From assembly GCA_013397935.1 (NCBI GenBank), contig VZRN01005826.1:268999-332998 (forward strand): a stretch of DNA of 64,000 nt. The letters run 5' to 3'. Positions 14,401-26,104 of the stretch are shown one piece after another. This stretch comes from Dasyornis broadbenti (Eukaryota; Chordata; Aves; Passeriformes; Dasyornithidae). Position 1 is the stretch's first letter. Every line of letters starts with the position of its first letter. The translations under genes were made by a program, and so were the position numbers. The notes below the pieces were generated by a model that saw nothing but the letters and a program-made list of their open reading frames with translations, searched no databases and was not told the origin of the DNA.

Positions 14401-17400
14401 CAAAATAGGAAACAGTTGCAGAGGGCACCTGGCTGTGATGCTGTATGGGTGTCTGTGTGGGAAATTGCTGTATTTGTATTATACCACACTTTCTGTGTTT
14501 GATGGGTGAGGAGAGGAAAATGGAAGTTGTGCCATAGCTTTTACTCAGAGTGCTCTTCTGTGTCTTAGATTTCTATGTGTGAATGATAAAATAACCCTGA
14601 AGAAGAAAGCTTTACATACATAAAACCATGCCTATAACAGTCTTCATCTTAAGGTATTTGCTTTATTTCACATTTGATCCCAGCTGAGTGAGGAGAACAT
14701 CAACAGAAATTTCACAGTACCCCACCCAGACTTCAAGGTCAGTTCTGTAAACTATTGAACCTGTGTGTGCAGGGATTATACTTTTCGATCATATAACTGC
14801 ACAGACTGAAAAGAAAAAGATTTAATTTCAGACTAAAAATTGACACTGCTGTATAAAAAAAACCAGCCACCACTTGTTCAGTGGGAGAAAGTAGAAAATC
14901 TGGCCTCCAGTCCTGTAGCTGCCTGACTGAACAGGGTTTGGGAGCACTGAGGAGCTACTGCTGCCTAGGAGGAAGGGAGTGCCCAGCATTAGTCACTAGA
15001 AACCAGGTCTGAATCATTACATGGAGTCCTGATTCAGCAAGTTAAACACTGGTGTGAAACAGGAGATGAGTCTTCAGCGTTCTTCACTGAAGCAGACAAC
15101 TGCTGGTAAAAGCAGGGGGACACCAGACAACATGACTGGAGATTCAGGAGGACCTGGGACTGGAACGGGCCACCTGGCTTTTCAAGGGCTTGGACCTAGG
15201 CATAAGATATTGGTGTGCTGGGAAGATGATATCCTGTCTCTTGGGAGGGCAGTGACGACAAGAGGTGTATGGGGTGTCCTTGGGAGCCCACAGCCACGCT
15301 CAGAGTTTGCTTTCCCCCATCTATTTTTGCTCATTGTGAGCAGACGATACAAAGGCTCACACTTAGGCCTCCAGTACCCAAGAGCAACTGCCCACAATTA
15401 CGCAAAGCACATGTGTGTTTGGAGAATGCCACATCAGCAGTCCTCTAGGGTGCACGGAGGATTAGAGCCAGCCCCGTATGATGTTTACGTAAGAGGATTT
15501 GATCTGTGTTTCCTAGTGTGATTCACAGGGCTCTGCCCTGCTGGAGTAGCTAAAAGTTAATTCCTCTTGCTTTTGTACTTGGCCCTGGTACTCTGCTTTT
15601 TACAGCTACTGCATTGGTAACAGCAATATTGCAGCAGGCATTTCGATCCAATTTTAACATAGGTATTTTTAATTGGCATTTTTTTCTCCACATGTTTTGC
15701 CCAACTGGTTTTTTTGTGCTTACAAACTTATATTTCAACTTAAAATCCTGCTTTCTTTATTTAGATGAAAAACAGAACACTAACATTTAGAAATACAAAG
15801 TTGCTAGCACTGTTTAAACATCCTTTAAATATGTAGGTTTGCAAAAAGGAAACTGGTGCCTCTGTATTTTGACGAGCTAAAAATTCCACTGGTTTCAAAG
15901 ATATGAAGCATGAAAAGAAATGAAATGTTAAACTATAAATAACTCAGTTTTCACTTGTCCTCCAGAAACTTGCACAGCTTCCTATACATGTAGCCACTAA
16001 GGTACCAACTCATTTATCACTGACCAGGTGTTCCCTGCTTAAAGAGAAGGCCAAGTGATTACTGACAATTGTGTCTGTTAAAGCAAATAAAACAGTACAG
16101 AGGTGGTTCTGACACTAATGGAACCAGCCTTAATCTGCTACATGTAGTCACAGAGTTTTTTCATCTTGGAACAGGGTACTGTGTCTTTACTATCTTTAAG
16201 CAAAAGTCTACAGCCTGCTCAGTCATTAATCAATATGCTACGTGAAAGGTAGTAAAAAGTGTGAGAATTTCACAGAACATCACTGTAGCACTAGGTTTTG
16301 TTGGGTTTTTATTAGGGATAATAGTTTCAAAAATATGCTTCCTCATACCTTTTCTTATCAACGTATATGTTTTCTATTCAAAGCCTTGGTGTTCTCTCCT
16401 TCTCCCTAGTGATCAGTGTAACTATTCTGTATCTCAGTTTTCTAACTTTAAAAAGATCACAAGACTCATGAACCACCTAATAATCTAACAAAGCCTCACC
16501 TACCAGAATTTTTAAGTCTTTTGCTTTCCCCATACCTTAGGAGCAATGTGCCAGTAAACTAGAAGGCATTGTAAACAACCATGTTTTGAGTAGGATTGAG
16601 AGCTTAATATCTCAAAGTTCTGGACATGAGCCCTCGTTGGGTTCAGGCTTGATTATAATGCTGAATGATCTCTGCTTTCTATCTGGCATGACTTCTGCTA
16701 TGCAACTTTTTCATGCAGGGTTATGGTTAAAATGCAGGTTATCGCAGCTAATTTATCTTGGTTTGCTCTTCTTCTTGCAGATTTGTTTGTTTCAGTTTTA
16801 AGTGTGGTGTGGCTTTCTGGATACTTCCAACACCAGCAGATGTGGCTTAAGCAAGAAGTTTGACTTCCCAGATCCATCTGTTGTCATTTGCCCAAATGGT
16901 TCTCTGGGGATGTTTCTCTTACTACTGTTTCCATGAAAGCAGGCTGATGGCTAGTTCCACAACCTTCTTGGCTGCTCTTCATCTAGTCCCTTTCTTCTGA
17001 CATGTCCAGCTTTAGTGGGCTACAGGGAGACCGGCCTCCTCTGGAAGAGCTATTGAGTTTACTTGATACACTCAGGCAATCACGCTGTGTCAAAGTACAA
17101 TGAGATGCAAAGGAATGTTGGCAAGAGAACATCCTGTATAAGCTATGATTAAGACATTAACAGAACCATTATTTATTACTCAATTTTCTATCACAGCAAC
17201 CAAGATCAAAGGTTTTGTCTTTTATTCCCCTAGGAAAACCTTATCTGGATCAAGTTGAGTCATACTATTCAGTTTTTCTGCGGAACTCTGTCCCACATGG
17301 GTTTTTCAAGAATTTGCAAATGGATGCTCTTCAGCTCAGCCTCCGTCCTCCCCATTCACCACCTAAATAATTTACACACAAGTAAGTCTGGATTTTATTG

Positions 17401-18945
17401 CTTACTATTTCTTTTGGAGCCACAAGAAACCCATTTGTCTTTGAAAAGCTTAATTTCATTTCAAAGTAATTTCAAATATGCCAGTTTAGAGCTGCTCTGG
17501 TTTTAATTTTTTTTTCCTTTGGTTTCAATATATTGTCATTTTTACATTTTACTTCAACAATCCAAAAGGATCGTGTACTATGAAAGATGAAATTATATAC
17601 GAAGAGTGTTGTTGTCTTAAGAACACTGTGCTTCCATCGTACAGTGACCAGCAATTCACTCTGTGTCTGTGTACGACTGCTGCAGTAGCCATTGTGGGAA
17701 CTGAGTACTGCAACTAAGCAAAAGTACTCATGCAGGGTGGTGCATGCCATTGCTTATGGTCTGAGCCAGCTGGATGTTAGCCAGACTGGTCTGGGTATCG
17801 GGTAGCTGCGCTAACCAAGAGCTTGGAGCCATGTTGATAAGTCCTGCAGAGAGAACAGTTATGGTAAATGCACACACAGTGTCACACTGTCACAGTTTCA
17901 GTTTTCATATCAGAGCAGGCCTGTAGCCTGGTAGCTGAAATTACAAGAGCAGGCAAGCAGGTCTCCACACCCATTCATATAGATATAATCCCTGAGGTAT
18001 GTATAGGGTCTTTTAACATTCCAGAGAGAACATCAGTTCCAAAATGCTCTGTCTTCTCTGGGTTCTTAGTTCTCTCTGTCAGATGAAATTCCACCTCCAC
18101 CCTGATGCGTGCCCAGACGTCTATGCCTCAGTTTGGACAGGCAAGGCTGACAGCTCCTGTGTTGTTCGATGGGAAAGCAGCAACTGGAAGAAGAGCAGCA
18201 GGTTCTTACTAAAAACAAACTTCTTAAAAAAAAATTAACTAGTTATGCAGGAGCCTCAACTCAGGCTTCCTTGGCCCTCCAACCAACCACACTCAGCCAT
18301 ATTTCAGCTTATTCAGACTGGGATTTGATAGACACTTGATAAAATTTTGAGGACAGTAAAACATGCTAGCCCAGTTAGGATGAGCTGGCACTGGGAACTG
18401 CAGCAAAATCCTGAAGTACTGGCTATATTGCATTTGCTCAGCCCCATGCTGTACGTAAGTGTGTTGCAGGAGCTGTGTTAACCCTGTCCTGCTCAGCTGG
18501 TGCCACTTCTCTCTTTTTCTGCCCTTTATTTTTTTTCTGCCCTGCCTGGTGTCTCCTCTGAAGGATGAAAGGGAGGAGACAACATTCATGAGCTCTACAC
18601 CTCATCTCCTCAGAACTCACTCTTTCCCCTGGAGCCTTATAGCACAAAAAGGACTGCAGAGCACACTTAAAGAGAAGGTGAAGAGATCACAAACATGGAA
18701 GCTGAGGGAATAGAACCTTGAATGTTCATACTGGTACAACCTGTACTGGGGCTAGCCCTCACCCATAGATATCTCTGTAGTGCTTCTTGGGATCTTTTAC
18801 TTTGTGGTGTGGGAGATGAGATAATAAGCACTTGGAGACATGTTAAAGTGATGTCAATCAGTTCACAGCAACAGAATATCAGGGAAGATCTTCCCAAACC
18901 TACAAGGTTGTACCATGAGAGTTTACCCTAGCCTTTGGTCTCATC

Positions 18946-18961
18946 TTTTTTTTTTTTTTTT
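18946..18961. repeat. Poly-T run (16 T)
   Basis: An uninterrupted T run in the intergenic part. I see no SINE or processed gene attached to it. Confidence 0.9.
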
Positions 18962-21375
18962 CCTGTTTTAACATGCAGAAGTGAAAGAGATGCTTACTCA
19001 CAGCAGCAAAGGGGAAGTCAGACAAGAGTGAAGAGCCATCATTTATACAATCCAACCCAGAAACAGAAATGAAAGAGACAACAACAGGGCAAAAGAGAAG
19101 TGCATCTCTGAGAGCATGTACACAGAATGCCAGTACTAATGATAACCTAGGCTGCCTGAAAGGACAGGAAAGTCCAGCCATCCCCTTACTTATACTTCAT
19201 ATCATAGAGCATAGGACTCAGTTAAGATGGAGAAAATATTTAGTGTTGTCTAGAGGGCAATGAGAATAAGGTAATCATCAAACTCCTCAAGCTCCTCCAG
19301 AAGTTAGACTTTAAAAACATAGAGCAGAAGACACAACATATGCACAGAAAGCAGAAACAGATTGAACCATTTTCAACTTTTAAGGCATTGGATCAAATTC
19401 TACGATCAGAATTTCATCCTGCCTCATCCTGCAAGTTGACCTTCATGTGCAGATGTCTCTGACTTCAGGCCCCTCTGACAATGGGCCCAGGCAGCAACCG
19501 GAATCCACAGCATTTGATGTGTGCCCTCTTTGCACGCTTCATTTATTGTTCTGTTCAGCTTGTGAATTGAAATCAAGAGTACCTTATAAAAAAAGCCCTC
19601 CTATGACATAGGTTCCATGTGCATTGGCAGATAATCTGGGACTGATAAACTCTGGCCAGGAATTTCAGATGGAGGTATCTGTAGCTGAGCTTCTGAATTT
19701 GCATGGATACAACTGGATAAATCATCAAGTGTGTTGATGATTTTTAACTTTCCATGAAAATGAGTTGCACTTCACCAGTCTGAGTATTAACTAACATCTC
19801 ACCCAAGCACAGAAACCCTTTGGCACTGGCATATCATTGCAATGATGTTGGATGTGCTCATTAGGAAAGATAACACATAGCTGAGTGTATCACCATTTTG
19901 GTAGAATCCATTTTAACTAAAAGAACAGGTTTCCAGTGAAGTTTCAACACTCAGAACAGCGTTAGGAACTTAAGGATGCAGTCCTGTGTATCTTTGGGCT
20001 GAAAAACGTATTTGGTTCATCAACATTCTGTTCAGGCCCATTTCTTTTCTATTTCTTTCTCCTTTCTCTGTTTTTCCATTGCATCAGTGAATGACTTCTG
20101 CAGTCATGGATGTTTTAGCATGTCATGTCTGATCTTATGGCAGAAAATTCAATACACAGGATTTACCATAAAATTAGCAGCTATCTAGCATGATTCTATG
20201 GGTACCACATTATGATACTATGTCAGCAGTCTTAGATTTCTACCAGACAATGACAGAGAGGAGTTCTGTGTTAGAAATTTCCAGCTTTGCTGAATCAGTG
20301 TGGAGTATGGGTGGAATAAATATCACACACCTTGCCATCACACTAAAATACCTATCAACTACACTAGAAATCGTGCCAGGCTGCCAAACATTGGGAGAGG
20401 CAATAATACTGTGCTGACAGCAAATAGGCCTGTATTGCTGCACCCTTGGGGAATGAATCTGGAAAGTCTGGAGCATACTAGTGAGGCATCTAACAAACAC
20501 ACAGTCAATCAGGAGCAGTTCCCTTCACTGACATTACTCTTAAGCACAAAGCTAACCTGGTGCTGAAGTCTTCTGCTATGTCAGGTTTTGAGGTGGGATA
20601 GAGCCCTTTGTGTTCTATGACCCAGTGCACAGCACTGCATGGGATAGGGCATGAGGACACTGCAAATGTATTAAGTCAAGCAACAGTATCACAGCACACA
20701 ACACCCATTTCTAGCCAGTCTCCTCCATGCTTTCACCTTTTATATACTAAATCTATATGCCAGACACAATGTAGTTCATCCCAGAGCTGCCCAGCCCACT
20801 CTGCCTGGAGCCAGGATTACAATAGGAGAGACAATGATATGGCATTTGAAAGACACTGATGTAACAGTAGGGAAACCTGAATTGGTGGTCAAATAAATGA
20901 GGCTCATGCTTATTTCATCCATCTTTCCCGGTATGGTACCTTTCTAGGTATCCACAGCAACAGTTCACATCCCAGTTCACAACAGTGATACTACAGCTAG
21001 CACTATTGCCAAAAAGTACTGCATCATTTCTTTTATTAGAGAGAAGTGGCAAACCAAACTCACACAGACTGTCATGGCTTTTATCAAGGCAAAATTGAAA
21101 GTGGACTCTCATTGGGCAAGTGTGTGTCAGATTAAGAGCCCAATCAGGTCATCATCCCTTTCTCCAAGAAAGTAACTTCTGGATCATTACAATTAATTCC
21201 TAAAATGTAAAATTCTAAAAGAAATTAGGGATTTTCTTTTCTCACAGGGTTAACAAAAATCATATGACATATCTTGGATTTTAATTTAGATGCATGATCA
21301 TATGAGTGATTAAGCAAACAGAAAACTGAAGTAAAACAAATAATAACCCTGCCCCCCCAAATTACCACTGCTTAC

Positions 21376-21834
21376 CTAGAAAATAAAATCATTGAGTAAA
21401 AAGTAACAAGAGTTCACTGAAAATAAATCTTGCAGACAATCCTGAATTTTAAAATCCCAATGTATCATATATCTTCTGTTTTCTTCATGCACAAATTTCA
21501 CAACACCACCAATGTTGGAAATAAAGCCCACCAATGACTTGAAGCTGGCATGGAAAATGAAGCAGTGGGGGTGTCCTGAGCCACTGGTCCTCAATGCAGG
21601 GCTGCCTTCAGCACACAGGTCCAGACTGTATCGGTAAGTGAAACACACACCACAGATCCACTGGGTAGTAAACACTGCTTTAGGGTGCTCAAAAATGTAG
21701 CCAAGTGATGCAGAGCACTGAAATGATGCAAAGTCATTTTGGCAGCTCAAGCTTATTGAAGCATTTCCAAAAGGACAACTTTTCTTAAGCAGACTCAGTG
21801 GTGGTATGTGCATCGCTTCTGTGTCATCCATCAT
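21376..21834 (-). other. Unassigned 152-codon open frame, minus strand
   Basis: This open frame of 152 codons starts MMDDTEAMHI and contains stretches such as GYIFEHPKAVFTTQWICGVC and FVHEENRRYMIHWDF. It is long for AT-rich intergenic DNA. The stop codon TAG at its end is followed directly by GTAAGC on the minus strand, so TAG|GTAAGC would also be a near-perfect splice donor; an acceptor-like ACAG lies near the start. I recognise no family. In mammals VWA3B lies divergently upstream of TMEM131, so a minus-strand exon here would be plausible by synteny, but I cannot match it. It may be a chance frame. Confidence 0.2.
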
Positions 21835-23405
21835 AATATTGAGGCAAATGAAGCAATTTGAGGAAGAGTAACAAGCATTATCTGGAAGAGTGGTTTTATA
21901 GAGAAAGGTTAAAAGAGCTTAATATATCCAGTTTTGTTAAAGCAAAGGTAGATGGAGGCATGTCTCCAGTCAGCAAATGCTTAAGTAATGCAAACCTTAA
22001 GGATGGAGAGGAAATACTTGGGCTTATACATATGGGAACAAGTAGGAATAAATGAAAAGAGGGCAGGGAAAGACTGAATATCAGAAAATCTTCTTAGCAG
22101 TGAAGAGCATAGCCTGTGTAAATTTTCCAGAGGAATTCTTTAAGTTATTTTTAAAATAATTTGAAAAATACTAATAAACAAGCTACTAGGAGTAAGTCTG
22201 TACTGGCAAAAGAGTTGACTGAATTATACAACAGCCTCCTCTATCCTCATTTCTTCCTTTGCTTGGTATATCTTCTACCAATTTACATTTGGTAAAAGCA
22301 AAAAGAAAGTAATCTGAGGCACATTCATGACAGAAATCTCAATGCTGATTAAAGAGAGTTCATGTGCTCCCAGATCCTGAGAAATGGACCCCACAAAAAT
22401 TTCTCATTTGAGTGCAACATCACTTGGATCACACGTCCCACAGAAGAGGTAACACCCTGTGGGAGAGATAAGGTGGTTCAAACAATGGGTTATTGTTTTT
22501 GGAGACTGTCAGGCAGGTAATCTCTAATGAGTACCAGCAGTTGAAGAGGTTACAGCCTCTAACCAGACTGACACTCTCCCAGAAATTTCTGCCTCCGTAT
22601 CAAGGTGGCAGAAACCACACATCTGTATTTTAGCAGTTCTGGTTCCTTGCCCAGAAAAAAAAAGGCCATAAACTACCGACAAAGATATCTAACATGGTAA
22701 TTGAATGCCAGCACTTTGGTGTACTTAGGAGGAATACTTTAAACGACCACATTTACTTAGCTGAGTGCTAGCAAAGCTGACAATGGCTGCAGGAACCAGA
22801 GTACAGCTTCCCATTTCAAAGTCTTTCTGATGTGTTCTCCTGAAGAACAGGGCATTTCTTCATCTGATGAGTCAGCTGTTGAACTTTAGTGTCTAAGTAT
22901 TCATATAATTTCTGTTTATGAACACAAATATATTTCCTAAGAACTATATTCTATGTCTTGTCATAGTTTATTATAAGAAGCTTTTTATCCAGTAATTGTT
23001 TTTTTAAAAACAGGCTCAAGCAATACTGTAGTGTCAAGTGTTAATATTTATACACACTGCATGTATAAATGAAGCAACTTGAAGACTCTCAAATACATAT
23101 GAAATAATATAAACCAGAATAAAGCAGAAATAAATTAATGGAATGCTTTTTGCTTTATCATTTACAGACATCGGACCATATTGTATTGGCTTTTCCTGCA
23201 CAGAAAACAGTGGGAGTTCTGGACAAAGATGTGAGGGAGAATATATACTGTGAGCTGTTTGCTTTCTACTCATAATATCTTTTTCAAAAGACATTCTGTA
23301 TTTAGAACAAATGAAAACTGCCCATATTTTAATACTCTAAGGTAGAAGATTCATAGATACCATAACATAAAGATTCATGGTTCTTCTCTCATTTATATCA
23401 TGGCC

Positions 23406-23422
23406 TTTTTTTTTTTTTTTTT
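23406..23422. repeat. Poly-T run (17 T)
   Basis: An uninterrupted T run in the intergenic part, with no adjoining element recognised. Confidence 0.9.
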
Positions 23423-24391
23423 AATAGCACAGTTGGCATTTCCATTTTTACTCCAAGGCAGATTTTGCCATGCTTACATCTTAGTTTCATTAGTGTTCCC
23501 ATTCATTTTAGTGGGTAGGATGCTCTACAGCATGAATTACGAGAAAGTCTGGCTGCTTGGCTGTTCAACACTGAATTTGAAATACGAGAAATAGAAAATA
23601 GCTGACTTCTTTTTTCATTAGAGTAATGTGTGTACAGCAGAAGCCCAGTTAGGAAGGTAAAATCAAGATCATACAAGGTCCACTGTAATAAGAAAGCATC
23701 ACTATCTGCTGTTTGTCTGAGTTCTTAGGTTTGATTGTGCTCTTTGGTGTACATACCTATCTCCCACAGAAGTCAACATGTGGGCATCTGCTCACAGCAG
23801 TGATTGAGCTTTATATTTATTGTGGTTTGGGTAGTTCTCAGAACTATGAACAGAGACTCATGCTTATAAGTCACTGATTCATATATACCCATTTTCAATG
23901 CAGTAGTCAAAAGATTATGCAACTTTGAAAGATTAGTAATTACACATAAGCCTTTGGTTCCTCCTTACATGTCTTCTAGAAATGATCACTATTTCTGGGA
24001 AAGGTTTCGACCCAATATTTCTAACTTTCCATTTCTCCCTTGAAAATAAACCTAGTTTATGCTGTGGCCATAGTTCAATAAAACAACCATATACAGACTT
24101 TCAAAGTGTCTTTGGGGAGTTCTAACAATAATGAACAGTGCATATTACAACTGTGTAAGAGCCATAACAAACGTTACTATTTTTAGTTAGACTGTTAGTC
24201 AGTCCCTTAGAGACTCTGGATCTATTATACTACCAAGACCTGTTATGCTGTTGTGACAGCTGAAACTCAATGATGTGTTCAACCACTTCAAACCCAGTGT
24301 GACGCGTGAATCAGGTGGTGAAATGAGCAGTTAAGAACGGCATGTGGGTGCATACAGCTTTTTTACTCTAAAAAGCTAAGACAGTTCTTCA

Positions 24392-24973
24392 GTGAGCAGA
24401 CTGTACTACAGACTTTTCCTTCCAATGCTATATCCAAGATTACTTTGGGACTATCAGGCTTGGACAGATGATACCCAGTTCACATCCCTTACTGGGAGCG
24501 TCACCACATGGCACACCCGGTATCAAAGCTTTTGTCAGCACTGGTTCGATGGACCCAATTCCACTGGGCCCATTGCCCACTGCAACCTCCTCTTGACAGA
24601 CACCAACCTCATATGGGTAACAATATGCCTTCTCCCCCACTGCAAATTCACTCTGTGCGTTCCCAAAGGCCCTATAGCCACACATGACACCCAATGGATA
24701 GTGATAGGTACAGGTCTTCCCTCAAAAGCGGCAGATGCGTGGTGTCACGCCCTGGTTCCGGCACAGGCCCTCACCGCACCTCAGTCATGCAAAACCTCCC
24801 TGTCCTCCGGTTCTTCTGCGGCCAAGGGTGCTACGTCGACAGGACTGGACCAGCCCAACAGCTGGGGTGGGGGGGATTCCCTCAGGGTGAGGGCTATCGA
24901 CAGCCCTACTGGACAACACTCCAGGTTTCCAGCAGGGAAGGTAAGACACAGAAAAAAGACACAACACCAGTGA
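24392..24973 (+). other. Unassigned 193-codon open frame upstream of the CpG island
   Basis: An open frame of 193 codons starts with MSRLYYRLFL and runs into the island edge. It is unusually long for this AT-rich neighbourhood, but I recognise no domain, no signal peptide and no transmembrane segment. A GTAAGA donor-like site lies inside it at 24938, following GGGAAG. The stretch 24390-24900 has a base composition between the AT-rich flank and the island, and it may be an old transposable element or an untranslated exon. Protein coding is not supported beyond openness. Confidence 0.2.
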
Positions 24974-25037
24974 GAAACGCCCCCGTCCCTCCAGCGAGGC
25001 CGCGGGACACCGCGCACACACGGAACTGTCCGCCCGC

Positions 25038-25048
25038 GGCCATCTTGG
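25038..25048 (-). promoter_or_regulatory. YY1-type motif overlapping a minus-strand ATG
   Basis: The + strand reads GGCCATCTTGG. On the minus strand this is CCAAGATGGCC, which matches the YY1 core AAGATGGC and is also a good Kozak start (A at -3, G at +4). YY1 sites in this arrangement are typical of sequence just downstream of CpG-island start sites. The orientation would suit a transcript running leftwards. The short open frame from this ATG is 45 codons (25043 to 24906) and I do not recognise it. Confidence 0.4.
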
Positions 25049-25333
25049 ACGCGGCTGGGAGAAGCCCCTACAGCCTCCGCAGGGAAACAGCAGCGTCCCG
25101 CGGCTCTCCCATAGACGGGAAGAAGAGAGCGCTGAAGAGGCTGACTGACCCCACGGCGAACAGTCGGCGCTTACAGAAGATCTAAAATCGCATTTTAAAA
25201 AGCGAAAAACAATAGAAAAAAACCCTAAACTGAAGCAATCTAGTCGCTAACCCCCCGCCCAGAGCACGGGGCTGAAGGGAAGAGTGCCTTGCCCGCACTT
25301 AAAATGGCACTGGCTCTCCGCCCTCGCCCAGTA

Positions 25334-25343
25334 GGGGCGTGGC
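25334..25343 (+). promoter_or_regulatory. GC-box-like motif (Sp/KLF type)
   Basis: The sequence GGGGCGTGGC matches the core of Sp/KLF sites. It is the first of two such elements within 26 bp, about 80 bp upstream of the minisatellite. Binding is inferred from motif and context only. Confidence 0.45.
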
Positions 25344-25350
25344 CTCGCCA

Positions 25351-25359
25351 GGGGGCGGG
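25351..25359 (+). promoter_or_regulatory. GC box (Sp1 type)
   Basis: GGGGGCGGG is a canonical Sp1 core in the CpG island. It pairs with the neighbouring element at 25334 and supports a promoter just upstream of the minisatellite and gap. Confidence 0.5.
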
Positions 25360-25422
25360 TGGCCCGTGACACGCGCGTCAGGAGCCGCAGCGCGCGCTCG
25401 CGGGGGTGTCCGCCCCGCCCCN

Positions 25423-25937
25423 ATCCCGCCGGCTCCCGCATCCCGCCGGCTCCCGCATCCCGCCGGCTCCCGCATCCCGCCGGCTCCCGCATCCCGCCGG
25501 CTCCCGCATCCCGCCGGCTCCCGCATCCCGCCGGCTCCCGCATCCCGCCGGCTCCCGCATCCCGCCGGCTCCCGCATCCCGCCGGCTCCCGCATCCCGCC
25601 GGCTCCCGCATCCCGCCGGCTCCCGCATCCCGCCGGCTCCCGCATCCCGCCGGCTCCCGCATCCCGCCGGCTCCCGCATCCCGCCGGCTCCCGCATCCCG
25701 CCGGCTCCCGCATCCCGCCGGCTCCCGCATCCCGCCGGCTCCCGCATCCCGCCGGCTCCCGCATCCCGCCGGCTCCCGCATCCCGCCGGCTCCCGCATCC
25801 CGCCGGCTCCCGCATCCCGCCGGCTCCCGCATCCCGCCGGCTCCCGCATCCCGCCGGCTCCCGCATCCCGCCGGCTCCCGCATCCCGCCGGCTCCCGCAT
25901 CCCGCCGGCTCCCGCATCCCGCCGGTTCCCGCATCCC
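25423..25937. repeat. 17-bp minisatellite, 30 tandem units
   Basis: The unit is ATCCCGCCGGCTCCCGC. Thirty units follow without an indel from 25423 to 25932, plus a 5-base partial unit. By eye all are identical except the last, which has one C to T change (CCGGTTCCC). Each unit carries three CpGs and the palindrome GCCGGC. On the minus strand, successive GGG runs are spaced by AGCCGGC and ATGC, which fits the G3-N1-7 quadruplex pattern continuously along the array. Because 17 is not a multiple of three, all frames stay open and give spurious long ORFs. A single N at 25422 at the array edge suggests the copy number may not be reliable. Confidence 0.97.
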
Positions 25938-26049
25938 TGGATGTGCGGGCAGCCGCGGTGCTACCTCTCCGCCCCGCCACCGCGGCTGCCGGGCTGCGGG
26001 TGTGTGTCTGTGTCGCTGACGTTTGGCGGGGGTTTGTCCTCCCTGACAG

Positions 26050-26104
26050 NNNNNNNNNNNNNNNNNNNNNNNNNNNNNNNNNNNNNNNNNNNNNNNNNNN
26101 NNNN
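26050..26104. other. Assembly gap (55 N)
   Basis: A run of 55 unknown bases lies in the CpG island, 113 bp after the minisatellite. Sequence on the left is very GC-rich and sequence on the right is AT-rich, so true GC-rich sequence is probably missing. TMEM131 exon 1, which should encode the start codon and signal peptide, is not found on either side and is the likely content. The N count may be a placeholder and not a measured size. Confidence 0.95.

Larger units (their letters stand above)
1..24389. other. Intergenic / unassigned AT-rich region
   Basis: No exon with both protein similarity and splice sites was recognised here. Open frames are short and overlap on both strands as expected by chance; the exception listed separately is at 21376-21834. 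Identified repeats are a CR1 3' tail (8380-8438), weak MIR-like relics (about 150-225 and 3536-3690), a TA/TG microsatellite (5167-5254) and T-runs at 18946-18961 and 23406-23422. By mammalian synteny, the 5' end of a divergent gene such as VWA3B could lie here, but I could not identify any of its exons. Confidence 0.6.

Noticed and set aside
15054..15521. 155-codon plus-strand open frame
   Set aside because: It has no recognisable domain, no matching splice sites and ordinary intergenic composition; length alone is not enough.
25423..25937. Tandem repeats as a CRISPR array
   Set aside because: The units are contiguous without unique spacers, and the window is vertebrate DNA.
25940..26049. 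ATG at 25940 with an open frame into the gap as TMEM131 exon 1
   Set aside because: The translation (MCGQPRCYLS…) does not resemble a TMEM131 start or a clear signal peptide, and there is no donor before the gap. It cannot be excluded but is not supported.
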